From JBGTSJ01 sp041940305 (GTDB lineage: Bacteria; Planctomycetota; Planctomycetia; Planctomycetales; Planctomycetaceae): a DNA stretch of 64,000 nt. The notes under the pieces were generated by a model that was given only the letters and a program-made list of their open reading frames with translations, ran no database searches and was not told where the DNA came from. Location: contig JBGTSJ010000003.1 of the NCBI GenBank assembly GCA_041940305.1, positions 310,001 to 374,000 on the forward strand. Direction: 5' to 3'. Below, in pieces: positions 1 through 8,707 of this stretch (the stretch's first letter is position 1; the number at the start of each line of letters is the position of its first letter). The position numbers were made by a program, and so were the translations under genes.

Positions 1-1610
1 AGGTTCCAGCGACGGGGATTCACCGGTTCGCTGCCAAAACGGCTGCGGACCACCTCCTGAACCACGCGATGCATTCGGGCGACCTGCGACGATTCCGCCC
101 GGACGAGCAGCCGCAGCCCATCCAGGCGCCGCTCGATCCGCCGCCAGGGATCGGCGTGGCCGGGGGTGGGATTGGCGGCGGCTTCCGGAAACTCCTCTCC
201 CACGACTCGCCGCAGCCAGCTCAGGGGAACGCGGTCCGGCGGCAAGAGCGATGCATACTCCAGAGCCAGCATTTCCGGAGGGGTTAAAGATGCCAGAGTC
301 GGATCCAGCAGTGCCCCGACCTGCGTGGGCGCATGGCCGCTGGGCGTGGCCGCACCACTCGCGGCCGCATCATTCAGCGTGGCGATCCATTCGCCCCGAA
401 TCCGCTGCTCGAGATACGCGACGTATCCGACCTCCGGGTTCTGCCACAGATACACGGCCACGACCTCGAGAAAGAGCGGATGCCCCCCCAGCGTCTGCAC
501 GATCTCCCGCGCCGCGTGCCACTCCGCTTCGTTGCGGGGGGGACGGTGACGCTCCAGCAGCTGCAGCCCCTCGGCGAGCGGCAGCTCACCGAGCGTCACA
601 CATGCGGCGCCGGGCAACCGGTCCGGTTCCAGTCGCGTCGTCACCAGAACATGCACCTGCGGACCGCCGGGCAGGAATGCAGCTCGGTTCTCCGCCGACA
701 GGACGGAGGGATCGTCGACGTTGTCCAGCAGCAGCAGGCACCGCGGCCCCTGCTCGAACGCCAGCCGCACTCGCGCGAACGACGCCTCCACGTCCTCCCG
801 TTCCTCGGGCGTCAACGCGATGTCCCGGTACGGCGCCAATTGCACGATTGCGCTGCGGAAGTCGGTCACGCCCGCCGCATTGATCAGGAAGCGGCCCCCG
901 GGATAATCGGCTGCGAACGCGTGTGCGTACTCGAAGGCGAGAGCGCTCTTCCCCATGCCCCCCAGGCCCTGAACGGCCGCAATCGCCCCCAGCTGGCCGT
1001 GCAGCAGGCTCGCCTTCAGTTGCCGCAGTTCCTCCAGTCGGCCGACGAAGTTGCGGTTGTGTGCAGGCACCGTGGTCGGCGAAGCGTCGCCCCGCTCGGC
1101 GCGTTCCAGCCGGTCATTGATCTGCTGGTCGAGCAGCTCCAGCCGCGAGCGCACGTCGTTCCGCTGCAGTGCGGCCGGACCTTCCTCCCGCCACGACCGG
1201 ACATCCAGGTACTGCCGGCGACGCAGGTCCGCCGTCCAGCGATCCAGGGCGGCTGCGGCCGACGACTCGGTCAGTCCGGGCACCGTCGCAGTGTAAATCG
1301 GAGTGATCCCCTCGCCGGGCATCGCCCGTGCGAGTTCGTACTCCACGTAGTGCTCCCATTCCAGGCGGCAATACTCACTGGCAAAGTACGCCGGAGACAG
1401 GACCGCCAGCATCACGCGGGATTCGCTCAGTCCCCGCAGGATCCGGTGTTCCCAGTCGTCTCCGGTGCGGATCTCGTCACAATCGAAGAAGGTCTGCAGC
1501 GGGCGTGGCGTGAACCGGGCGTGCTCCTCCTGCAAAGCATTGACGAAGGCGGTGACCCACCCGTCGCGGTCGTCGACATGCGCGTAGCTGACGAAGAGGT
1601 CGTATGACAT
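1..1610 (-). CDS. TIR domain / NB-ARC (STAND) ATPase, C-terminus beyond window
   Basis: Read leftward from an ATG at 1610, the frame stays open to the window edge, giving about 536 residues with the C-terminus missing. Residues 1-140 resemble a TIR domain: MSYDLFVSYAH at the start, then SPAYFASEYCRLEWE, with Glu84 where TIR NADases carry their catalytic glutamate. Residues ~185-450 look like a STAND/NB-ARC ATPase: Walker A GLGGMGKS (215-222), Walker B CLLLLDN (291-297), a GLPL-like GGHPLFLE, then a winged-helix-like stretch. Known: TIR-STAND proteins usually end in TPR or WD repeats that sense a ligand, and many act in bacterial immunity. The sensor part lies outside the window, so an immune role is inference. 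It is divergent from the gene at 1736. Confidence 0.85.
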   Translation of the reverse strand, partial: MSYDLFVSYAHVDDRDGWVTAFVNALQEEHARFTPRPLQTFFDCDEIRTGDDWEHRILRGLSESRVMLAVLSPAYFASEYCRLEWEHYVEYELARAMPGEGITPIYTATVPGLTESSAAAALDRWTADLRRRQYLDVRSWREEGPAALQRNDVRSRLELLDQQINDRLERAERGDASPTTVPAHNRNFVGRLEELRQLKASLLHGQLGAIAAVQGLGGMGKSALAFEYAHAFAADYPGGRFLINAAGVTDFRSAIVQLAPYRDIALTPEEREDVEASFARVRLAFEQGPRCLLLLDNVDDPSVLSAENRAAFLPGGPQVHVLVTTRLEPDRLPGAACVTLGELPLAEGLQLLERHRPPRNEAEWHAAREIVQTLGGHPLFLEVVAVYLWQNPEVGYVAYLEQRIRGEWIATLNDAAASGAATPSGHAPTQVGALLDPTLASLTPPEMLALEYASLLPPDRVPLSWLRRVVGEEFPEAAANPTPGHADPWRRIERRLDGLRLLVRAESSQVARMHRVVQEVVRSRFGSEPVNPRRWN

Positions 1611-1735
1611 CGATGGCCGCGCCCGCCCGCGTCCTCCTGTGAAACCGAATCCGGTCAAGCCGGCCGCTCTGGTTGCATCGCTGACTGAGAGCGCAAATGA
1701 TGCCAACATCCGCCCCAACCTGCACGTGAACGACA

Positions 1736-2350
1736 ATGGCGCGCATCGCCAGGTTTCGACGAATCCTGATTCTGCCGATCGCTGCCGCCGTGATTGCCGG
1801 GCTGACGGTATACCGACTGCAGCGGGAGCCCTCGCTGCCGGGCGGCGCTGTGCAGACGGCTCCGACACCGAGGCGATTGGCGCCCCGATTCGAGTTGTTC
1901 GACCAGCAGGGACAGCTCGTCAAGTTCGAGCGCTACCTGGGCAGGACGCGGCTGATCGTCGTGTTCTTTGACGCCGAGCAGGGCGCCGATGCGGATCCGC
2001 ACCTGGTCGCACTCCGGAACGGCATGGACGGCGTCGAGCGGGCCGGAGTGCAGGTCATCGGCATCAGCACGGCGACGCGTTACGCCAACCGACAGGCCGA
2101 GGAGCGGGCAGGGGAGCCATTTCCATTTCCGCTGCTGACCGACATCGACCCGCAGCAGCCGATCCCGGCCCCGGTGCATCAGCAGTTCGGACGATACGAC
2201 GTCGAGAGCCAGACGACCCAGACCGGCGTGTTCCTGATCGACCGCGCCGGGATGGTGGCCTTTGCAGGAAACTTGCCGCAGCCGGTCGAGCAGCCGGAAC
2301 GGCTCATCGGACTGCTCACGCGCGGCCAGTGGCCCGTCGGCGTGCCATAA
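1736..2350 (+). CDS. Membrane-anchored thioredoxin-fold (AhpC/TSA-like) protein lacking cysteine
   Basis: 204 residues. One N-terminal hydrophobic helix (about residues 8-27, ILILPIAAAVIAGLTVY) follows a basic start, so the rest should face the periplasm. The body follows a peroxiredoxin-like layout: FELFDQQGQLVKFERYLGRTRLIVVFF, a helix, VQVIGISTA, PFPLLTDID and TGVFLIDRAGMVAFAG. The active-site segment is FFDAEQGADADPH and the whole protein has no cysteine, so peroxidase or disulfide chemistry of the normal type is excluded. It may be a binding or structural thioredoxin-fold protein. No clear ribosome binding site precedes the ATG. It shares a 125-base divergent spacer with the TIR gene. Confidence 0.75.
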   Translation: MARIARFRRILILPIAAAVIAGLTVYRLQREPSLPGGAVQTAPTPRRLAPRFELFDQQGQLVKFERYLGRTRLIVVFFDAEQGADADPHLVALRNGMDGVERAGVQVIGISTATRYANRQAEERAGEPFPFPLLTDIDPQQPIPAPVHQQFGRYDVESQTTQTGVFLIDRAGMVAFAGNLPQPVEQPERLIGLLTRGQWPVGVP

Positions 2351-2661
2351 GGACGGGGCACCGAAGATCACAAGAGGTTTCGCCGAATCCGCTGTAGCCG
2401 GCCTCTGTGAGGCCGGGCGAGCGGGTGAAAGCTCGATGGCCCGGCTGGCGCGGACGGGGTCACAGACCCCGTCGACAGAGTTTGACGGAAGTTCAAATTG
2501 ATCTGCAGAAGGTCACGAAGGAAACGAAGGCATTGGTTTGCCAAGCACGCAGCCATTGCAGCCTTTGTTACCTCTGCGGCCTTCTGTCCAAATCCCGAAT
2601 GTCTCTGTGCCGTGGTGAACCGGTGAGCAACCGGTGCAGCCAGGCGAGCCGTTGCGAAGTC
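2351..2661. other. Intergenic region between convergent genes, with two hairpins
   Basis: No gene seen. It holds two short perfect inverted repeats: arms CCGGCCTC/GAGGCCGG at 2398-2405/2409-2416 and arms GACGGGGTC/GACCCCGTC at 2453-2461/2465-2473, each with a 3-base loop. Neither has a T-tract. A short GAAGG-rich stretch (2507-2535) resembles low-complexity intergenic repeats. The hairpins may end transcription for the convergent genes, but this is unproven. Confidence 0.6.
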
Positions 2662-3120
2662 TCATTCCGTATCGCTGAGTTCTTCCGCGTACCACTCATC
2701 GATCGGCCGTGTGAGTGTCCAGCGGGGGGATTCGGCTTCGGGGACGCGCTGCATGAGGACGACTTCCAGCAGATCGTATTGCGTCACGTCGTGATGCTCG
2801 CGGGCCAGCGCGGCCAGTCGCCGAGCGATGTCCGTCGACGCCCGCTCATCCGCATTCGGATCGGCGTCCACCCAGATGATGACGCGCAGGATCTTCGGGC
2901 TGCCGGTCTCGTGGCTGCGGTGCCGCCCGCCCACCGCACGCGGGCTGGAGCCGGGAAACTCCGCGGCGATGGCGTTCTGCAGGTCTCGATACGGGCGCGT
3001 GTACATCTCCCAGTACAGCCACAGCGCGCCCACCATCAGCAGGGCGAAAGCGAACATGCCGAACACGACGTAGCGGCCGTTCACTCCCGGACGCGAACTG
3101 CCTGGCTCAGACGTCGACAC
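2662..3120 (-). CDS. Small single-pass membrane protein, unknown function
   Basis: 152 residues from a GTG at 3120. A GAGGAG Shine-Dalgarno five bases upstream supports that start. A short polar N-terminus is followed by one transmembrane helix (about 21-42, VVFGMFAFALLMVGALWLYW). The rest is a soluble domain with a beta-like core (ILRVIIWVDADPNAD, YDLLEVVLMQ), interrupted by a basic HRSHE loop. I recognise no family. The next gene to the right (glgB) is divergent. Confidence 0.7.
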   Translation of the reverse strand: MSTSEPGSSRPGVNGRYVVFGMFAFALLMVGALWLYWEMYTRPYRDLQNAIAAEFPGSSPRAVGGRHRSHETGSPKILRVIIWVDADPNADERASTDIARRLAALAREHHDVTQYDLLEVVLMQRVPEAESPRWTLTRPIDEWYAEELSDTE

Positions 3121-3306
3121 GCTCTCTCCTCAAACTGGTGGACCATGCGGGTTGCCCAATTGGACTGACGCTCAAGCTCGAATGCAATTGCCGCAGTTCC
3201 TCGCATTCCGACCCGCTCAACCCGTTGGCGCTCCGGAATACCACTGATACCATCAAAACCGCTGTCCATCGCAAACCGGCGAGAACCCCGACATAGATCG
3301 CAGATA

Positions 3307-5271
3307 ATGCCCGGAATGCAGACCGTCACGGCCCCGCCTTCCACGTCACGCGCAGCGTCCCAGTCCGCCCTGCGGGATCTGCGCGGTCTCGATACGCCGG
3401 CCGAGTACACGGCCCTGGCCCGCGGCCTCAACTGCACGATGTACCGCTGGATGGGCGCCCATCCCGGACAGCTCAACGGCACGCCCGGCACGCGGTTCTC
3501 CGTCTGGGCCCCCAATGCGACCGAAGTCTGCGTCGTCTGCGACCGCAACGGCTGGCGCCACGGCGGGTTCTATTTGAACTCCAGCGACACCGGCATCTGG
3601 TCCGGCTTCATGCCGCAGGTCGGCCCCGGCGAGGCCTACAAGTACAGCATCCGCACCCGCTGGGGCGAGATCATCGAAAAGGCCGACCCCTACGCCTTCT
3701 ACGCCGAGCATCCGCCGAAGACGGCCTCGATCGTCTACGACCTCGACCGCTACACCTGGCGCGATGCGGAGTGGATCCAGCGACGCCGCGCGACCAACTG
3801 GTTCGAGGAGCCGGTCTCGATCTACGAAGTGCACATCGGCTCCTGGCGGCGGCCCAAGGACGGACGCCGCTACCTCACTTATCGCGAACTGGCCGACGAG
3901 CTCGTTCCATACGTGCAGGAGATGGGCTACACGCACCTGCAGTTGATGCCCATCACCGAGTACCCGTTCGACGGCTCATGGGGATATCAGGCCACCGGCT
4001 ACTTCGCACCGACCTGCCGCTACGGCAACCCCGACGACTTCCGCTGGTTCGTCGATCACTGCCATCAGCGCGGGCTGGGGGTGCTCGTCGACTGGGTGCC
4101 CGCGCACTTTCCCACCGACGGACACGCGCTGGGCAAGTTCGACGGAACGGCCCTCTTTGAGCACGACGACCCCCGCAAGGGGTTCCACCCCGACTGGAAC
4201 ACGTACATCTACAACTACGGCCGCAACGAGGTCCGCAGCTTTCTGCTGTCGAGCGCGCGGTTCTGGTGCGACCAGTATCACGTCGACGGCCTGCGCGTCG
4301 ATGCCGTCGCATCAATGCTCTACCTCGACTACTCCCGCAAATCGAACGAGTGGGTCCCCAACTATCACGGCGGCCGTGAGAACCTCGAAGCCATCGGCTT
4401 TCTCAAGGATCTCAACATCACCATCCACGGCGAGTACCCCGGCGTGATGATGATCGCCGAGGAATCAACGGCCTGGGGGGGCGTGTCGCGCCCCGTGTAC
4501 GACGGCGGCCTCGGCTTCACGATGAAGTGGGACATGGGCTGGATGAACGACACGCTGCACTACATTCGGCGCGATCCCATCCACCGCGGACATCACCAGA
4601 ACGAACTGTCGTTCCGGATGATCTACGCCTTCCACGAGAACTTCGTCCTGCCCCTTTCGCACGACGAGGTGGTCCACGGCAAGCACGCCCTCATCTCCCA
4701 GATGCCGGGAGACTACTGGCAGCGGTTCGCCAACCTGCGACTGCTCTACGGCTACCAGTACACCACGCCCGGCAAACCGCTGCTGTTCATGGGAGGAGAG
4801 ATCGGCCAGTGGACGGAGTGGAACCACGACTCCGAACTCGACTGGGCCCTGCTGGGCTTCGAAAAGCACGACGGCCTGCGGCGGTACATCGGCGATCTGA
4901 ACGGCGTCTATCGACGCGAGAAGGCCTTGCACGAACTGGACTTCGACCCGGCCGGCTTCTCATGGATCCAGGCGGACGACGCGGCCAACAGCGTCTTTGC
5001 CTACTGCCGGCATTCGAAGCAGCATGCGGAGTCGGTCGTCGTCATCATGAACATGACGCCGGTCCCGCGCAGCGACTACCGCGTCGGCGTCCCCGAGGCC
5101 GGTTTCTACCGCGAGATCCTCAACAGCGACGCAAAGATCTACGGCGGCTCCAACATGGGCAACGCCGGCGGCGCCAAGAGCGAAGCCACCCCCATGCACG
5201 GCCGCCCCAACAGCGTCCAGGTCACCCTCCCCCCACTGGCCATGCTGCTGCTGAAGGCGGATGCCACTTAG
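3307..5271 (+). CDS. glgB: 1,4-alpha-glucan branching enzyme
   Basis: 654 residues; transfers alpha-1,4-glucan segments to alpha-1,6 branch points in glycogen synthesis (EC 2.4.1.18, GH13). An N-terminal CBM48-like beta domain (TRFSVWAPNATEVCVVCDRN) precedes the GH13 barrel. The barrel has all expected catalytic residues: Asp332 in GLRVDAVASMLY, Glu385 in MMIAEEST and Asp453 in LSHDEVVHG. Other family signatures are EYPFDGSWGYQATGYFAPT and GQWTEWNHDSELDW. Length is close to the usual GlgB. ATGs at 3307 and 3316 are both possible starts. No other glycogen gene is adjacent, so it stands alone here. Confidence 0.97.
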   Translation: MPGMQTVTAPPSTSRAASQSALRDLRGLDTPAEYTALARGLNCTMYRWMGAHPGQLNGTPGTRFSVWAPNATEVCVVCDRNGWRHGGFYLNSSDTGIWSGFMPQVGPGEAYKYSIRTRWGEIIEKADPYAFYAEHPPKTASIVYDLDRYTWRDAEWIQRRRATNWFEEPVSIYEVHIGSWRRPKDGRRYLTYRELADELVPYVQEMGYTHLQLMPITEYPFDGSWGYQATGYFAPTCRYGNPDDFRWFVDHCHQRGLGVLVDWVPAHFPTDGHALGKFDGTALFEHDDPRKGFHPDWNTYIYNYGRNEVRSFLLSSARFWCDQYHVDGLRVDAVASMLYLDYSRKSNEWVPNYHGGRENLEAIGFLKDLNITIHGEYPGVMMIAEESTAWGGVSRPVYDGGLGFTMKWDMGWMNDTLHYIRRDPIHRGHHQNELSFRMIYAFHENFVLPLSHDEVVHGKHALISQMPGDYWQRFANLRLLYGYQYTTPGKPLLFMGGEIGQWTEWNHDSELDWALLGFEKHDGLRRYIGDLNGVYRREKALHELDFDPAGFSWIQADDAANSVFAYCRHSKQHAESVVVIMNMTPVPRSDYRVGVPEAGFYREILNSDAKIYGGSNMGNAGGAKSEATPMHGRPNSVQVTLPPLAMLLLKADAT

Positions 5272-5361
5272 TGCGGTTCGATCGGCGGCGGCCAATTGCC
5301 GCGCATGGCGCGCTCTCCTGTCGGGTCGCGGCTAAACGGAGTGTGGCTATCGTCGACTTCG

Positions 5362-5697
5362 CTACGGCCAGTGCCAGCCGGTGTCGCCGATGAGCAGCGG
5401 CAGCACCAGGAAGTGATGCGCGAAGTCGCTGACCACAAATCCCCATGCGATGCCGCAGAGGACGCCGCTCCGACGCGGCCGCTTCCACGCCAGCCAGATC
5501 AGCGGCAGCAGCGGGACGGCCCAGAACATGTGGTGGATCTGCAGCAGCAGCGGGGCCGTGCGATTGAACTCGACCGCAGTTCGCTGCAGTCCGAACCGCA
5601 GATAGAGCGTCACGGCCTCGGTCAGCACGGTCACGGCGATTCCGGTGGTCCAACCCCACCGGCGACGCGCATCGGTTCCGGCCTCAGGCTGCGGCAT
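5362..5697 (-). CDS. Small multi-pass membrane protein, unknown function
   Basis: 111 residues with about three hydrophobic helices: TTGIAVTVLTEAVTLYL, HHMFWAVPLLPLIWLAW and GVLCGIAWGFVVSDFAHHFLVLPLL. Histidine pairs (IHHMFW, DFAHHF) sit at membrane edges, but no known metal-binding family is recognised. The ATG follows the stop of the gene at 5709 by only 11 bases, so the two probably form an operon. Confidence 0.7.
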   Translation of the reverse strand: MPQPEAGTDARRRWGWTTGIAVTVLTEAVTLYLRFGLQRTAVEFNRTAPLLLQIHHMFWAVPLLPLIWLAWKRPRRSGVLCGIAWGFVVSDFAHHFLVLPLLIGDTGWHWP

Positions 5698-5708
5698 GCG
5701 TCACCGCG

Positions 5709-6542
5709 TCAATCCGTCACCAGTTCCGATTCCGCTTCGGTCCCGGTCTGGACGGCGGTGAGTTCTTCGGTGAGTTCCACGGTCTCGCGAAACGCCGTGC
5801 GGGCTTCGGTGGGGTTCTTCTCTTCCTGGATCGTCTTGGCCGTCCACTTCACGATGCCGAAGGGCATGTCGCCGCTCACGCTCCGCCACGCCTCGCTCTC
5901 GTTGGTGGAGCGCTGCGTGCTCGTCTCCATTTGCTGTGTTCCTTTGAGCACGTTGACCGTGACGGACCCGGCATTCGGCACATCGGCGGACTGCTCCGTG
6001 CCGTCGGTCTGCAGATCGCGGTAGTGCCGAAGCAGCGACAGGTTGGGATAGATCTGCAGCACTTCGCTTTCGAGCGGCTGCGCGGGCTCGTCACCCAGCT
6101 TGCGATACCCCTTCACCACCGGGATATACGAGCGATAGATTCCTTCATCGTCGGAAATTTGGCCGTCGATGTACGACTCGGGGACCAGCACCTTGTAGAT
6201 CCGCGTCGCACCGGGACCGGGGTCGGGGACGCCTTCGACGAAGTTGGCGGTGACGATCTTGAACTCCAGCCAGCGGCACATCTCGGTGACTTCCTCGCCG
6301 TCGTGGTCGAGGTCGTGCGTCGCCTCTTCCTGTCCGACCGACTTGATCTCCAGGTTCCGTTGCCACTGCAGAGTTAGATCCCCTTCGGTGGACTGCGGCC
6401 GCCGAACGAGCTGCCGGTAGGTCCCCTCATACCGGACCCACGCCCCGTCGGCGGGGAGATTCCAGAGCAGGCCTTGTGCGTCGGCAGACTGGGCGGTCAG
6501 CAGGAACGCGGCACTCGCGGCGACCAGCGTGCAAAGGCGCAT
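5709..6542 (-). CDS. Secreted protein of unknown function
   Basis: 277 residues with a clear Sec signal peptide (MRLCTLVAASAAFLLTAQSA, cleavage near ADA-QG). The mature part is mostly beta strands and charged loops: GAWVRYEGTYRQLVRRP, QWQRNLEIKSVG, ITANFVEG-like strands and IYKVLVPESYIDGQI. No catalytic motif or named domain is visible. The N-terminal plan, a protein describing a sample-like layout of short strands, is common among planctomycete periplasmic proteins. First gene of a probable two-gene operon with the membrane protein at 5362. Confidence 0.75.
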   Translation of the reverse strand: MRLCTLVAASAAFLLTAQSADAQGLLWNLPADGAWVRYEGTYRQLVRRPQSTEGDLTLQWQRNLEIKSVGQEEATHDLDHDGEEVTEMCRWLEFKIVTANFVEGVPDPGPGATRIYKVLVPESYIDGQISDDEGIYRSYIPVVKGYRKLGDEPAQPLESEVLQIYPNLSLLRHYRDLQTDGTEQSADVPNAGSVTVNVLKGTQQMETSTQRSTNESEAWRSVSGDMPFGIVKWTAKTIQEEKNPTEARTAFRETVELTEELTAVQTGTEAESELVTD

Positions 6543-6849
6543 CGATCACTCTCTCATTGGAAAGCACCCCCTGCAGGGAGCGGACTGCCCGGCGCAGTCG
6601 CCGCAGGATGGCGGACTGTTCTCTCCATCCAGTTTCCCACACGATCAGACCGGTCGCAACTTGCGTCTGCCAAACTGCCCGGAATAGCACCGCCCGCCGC
6701 CATCGCCATACCGACTGGGCAAACTTCAACGATGACCGCACCAACGTCCGATCACGTTCGGTTTGCCTGACCGGTGCGTCCGGCCTTCCCTGTGTCACCG
6801 CCGCACCGGCACGTTCATCCCCGCCTCCGTTTCCTCCGTTACCTCCTGT
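6543..6849. other. Intergenic region
   Basis: No convincing gene. It should contain the promoter of the leftward gene starting at 6542. I see no clear terminator for the amidase gene or regulatory repeat. Confidence 0.5.
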
Positions 6850-7608
6850 TCACCGTCGAGCAAGATCAGGCGGCGTCGCGGCAACTTCGGCGAAGGGGAA
6901 TAATTGCCCGGGGCATTCAGTGGCCTTGAGGTCGCCGTGGCGGAGCACCTGGTCGGTCTTAAGTCCACACTCGGCCTTCAGTGACCCCACCAGCCGCTTC
7001 ACTGCGGACACCTGGGCGGGGCTGGGGGGCGACTCCTCGAAGTTCCCGACGAGGCAGATCCCGATGCCCATGCGGTTGTATTCGTTAATGCCGGCATGGG
7101 CCCCGGAGGACTGCTCCTGCCAGCGGAACGTCGGCTCGATCGCCCCGTCCGGCATACCGTTGCCGTTGCCGATGACGAAGTGATAGCCGATGCCGCGCCA
7201 GTGGTTGCCGGAGCCGTCGGTCCGCTGCTGATGCGCTTCGTCGATGCTGTCCACACTTCCGCTCGTCGAGGCCGTGTGATGCAGGACAATGTACTTCCAA
7301 CCATGCATCGGTGCGGCCGGCGTCCACGGGAACATGCGCGACAGCGGTTGGGCGGGTGGTTCGGTGATCAGCGGCGGAGTCGGCGTCCGCGGCCGGAACA
7401 GGTCGGTGGCCGCAGGATCAGAACGATACGGAATCGTGGCCGGCGGCGGGGGAGGCTGCGACTGAAGGCACCCGGAAACCAGCGTCGGGGCGGCCGTCAG
7501 CAGTCCCACCACGCAGAGCAGCATCCCGTGCACGATGAACCGGGCCAGCACGGCGTGCGGCGGATCGCCCGAAGCAGTCTGGCGTGCTGAGGCGTCGCTG
7601 GCGTCCAT
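6850..7608 (-). CDS. N-acetylmuramoyl-L-alanine amidase-like (amidase_2/PGRP) lipoprotein
   Basis: 252 residues. A lipoprotein signal with lipobox LVSGC near residue 47 is followed by a proline-rich linker. The amidase_2 domain has YIVLHHTAS (first zinc His), GNHWRGIGYHFVIGNG (a conserved Tyr-His segment) and LRHGDLKATECPG (second His and the Cys ligand). The family hydrolyses the MurNAc-L-Ala bond of peptidoglycan, or recognises it. The zinc ligands look complete, so activity is likely. The longer start at 7608 is preferred because it supplies a positive charge before the hydrophobic segment; an ATG at 7524 is the alternative. The protein would act at the outer face of the envelope. Confidence 0.88.
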   Translation of the reverse strand: MDASDASARQTASGDPPHAVLARFIVHGMLLCVVGLLTAAPTLVSGCLQSQPPPPPATIPYRSDPAATDLFRPRTPTPPLITEPPAQPLSRMFPWTPAAPMHGWKYIVLHHTASTSGSVDSIDEAHQQRTDGSGNHWRGIGYHFVIGNGNGMPDGAIEPTFRWQEQSSGAHAGINEYNRMGIGICLVGNFEESPPSPAQVSAVKRLVGSLKAECGLKTDQVLRHGDLKATECPGQLFPFAEVAATPPDLARR

Positions 7609-8707
7609 GCCAATTCGGGGATTCCCAATCCCGGGGAGTGCTGGCCGAAGTCTGGAACAGCCGCTGCGTTGCGGCCTACAACAGGTGGAATCTATGGGCG
7701 ATCCCGAACGAGGGTCAACGTCGGTCCCAGGGACGCCGTGCCCGCGAGATTGGACCCGTCAGCCCGCCAACTTCCTCGCCGATTCAAGAGGACGAACCTG
7801 CCGACGGCTAGGGCCTCATTGATTGGGAGTCAAACGACCCGCAAATCCACGTTCTGTTTGTCAGTCCGGCGGGAGCCCCGTCCGCAGTCAATTTGGCGGA
7901 AATTGTTGGCTTTCCTCGTTTTGGAGTCGCTCACGCAATCCGGGAGAAATCAACCACCCCCGTTGACGGACAGGGTGCTTACGCCTACTAATTGAGACGG
8001 AATGGATTTTTGGAGATTTTGTTACCGTCCGTGAAAAAATCGTGGACGGTCGGATCAGTTGTGTTAGGATGGCCGCCCAGTCACACGTTTTTGTGAACTG
8101 ATGCAGCGCTGCCGCTTCGTCGCGTAACCCATTGTTTGCACGAAGGTTCGGGCGGCTGAATGGGACTTTGTGAGCGAACACGAAGTTCCGGTTCTCAGAG
8201 GATGGGTAAGGACGCTGACGATGAGAACCCGCTTGCTCAGGCCGGCTGGGGCGGCCCGAAGAATGAACGTATCTCCGTCGACGCCGCACATGGTGCGGCA
8301 CATCGATGGTTGGCGGCCACCCCGTTATTCCTGACCGACTGCAGGGCCCGTGCGGGCCACTCCCCGGAATCCGCTTGCCACGGTTCGCATTCAGGCGAAT
8401 CTGCAACCGCGTTTGCCCTGTGCAGCGTTCCAGCCATGTCTCCGGACACACGTGTATTCGTCGATCCGAGCCTCCGCCAAAGTTGCGCCCAGGTTCGCGG
8501 AAACTGGAATGCCTGCGATGCGCTTGAAATTTGTGTGAGTTGACGGTGTTGTATGCGACCCGCGACCGGACTCGGTCCTGGGGAACAGACCCATAGATCG
8601 GCTGACGACTTTCTGAATCCTGGTTCCTGAACCCTGAATCCCGCTTCTGCAGCCGCCCAGGATGCGGCGGCCCGAGTATCCCCGCAAGTTTTTCTGAGGA
8701 GTGACCT
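7609..8707. other. Long gene-free leader upstream of rpoD
   Basis: About 1.1 kb without a convincing gene. Open frames here lack codon bias, good starts and recognisable motifs. A locally AT-rich stretch at 7980-8075 contains a plausible promoter. The segment from 8071 to 8707 would then be an unusually long 5' leader. 8606-8645 is a CTGAATCCTGGTTCCTGAACC-like simple repeat typical of intergenic noise. Confidence 0.6.
8043..8070 (+). promoter_or_regulatory. Possible sigma-70-type promoter for rpoD
   Basis: TGGACG (8043-8048) and TAGGAT (8065-8070) each match four of six consensus bases with a 16-base spacer. They lie at the end of the most AT-rich part of the gene-free region. Weak evidence taken from sequence alone. 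Confidence 0.25.

Noticed and set aside
333..1607. Long plus-strand open frame (424 residues) over the left edge
   Set aside because: It is antisense to the TIR/NB-ARC gene, has no domain and low-complexity Arg/Gln/Pro composition.
8160..8543. Possible 127-residue gene in the rpoD leader
   Set aside because: No ribosome binding site, no domain, composition not protein-like.
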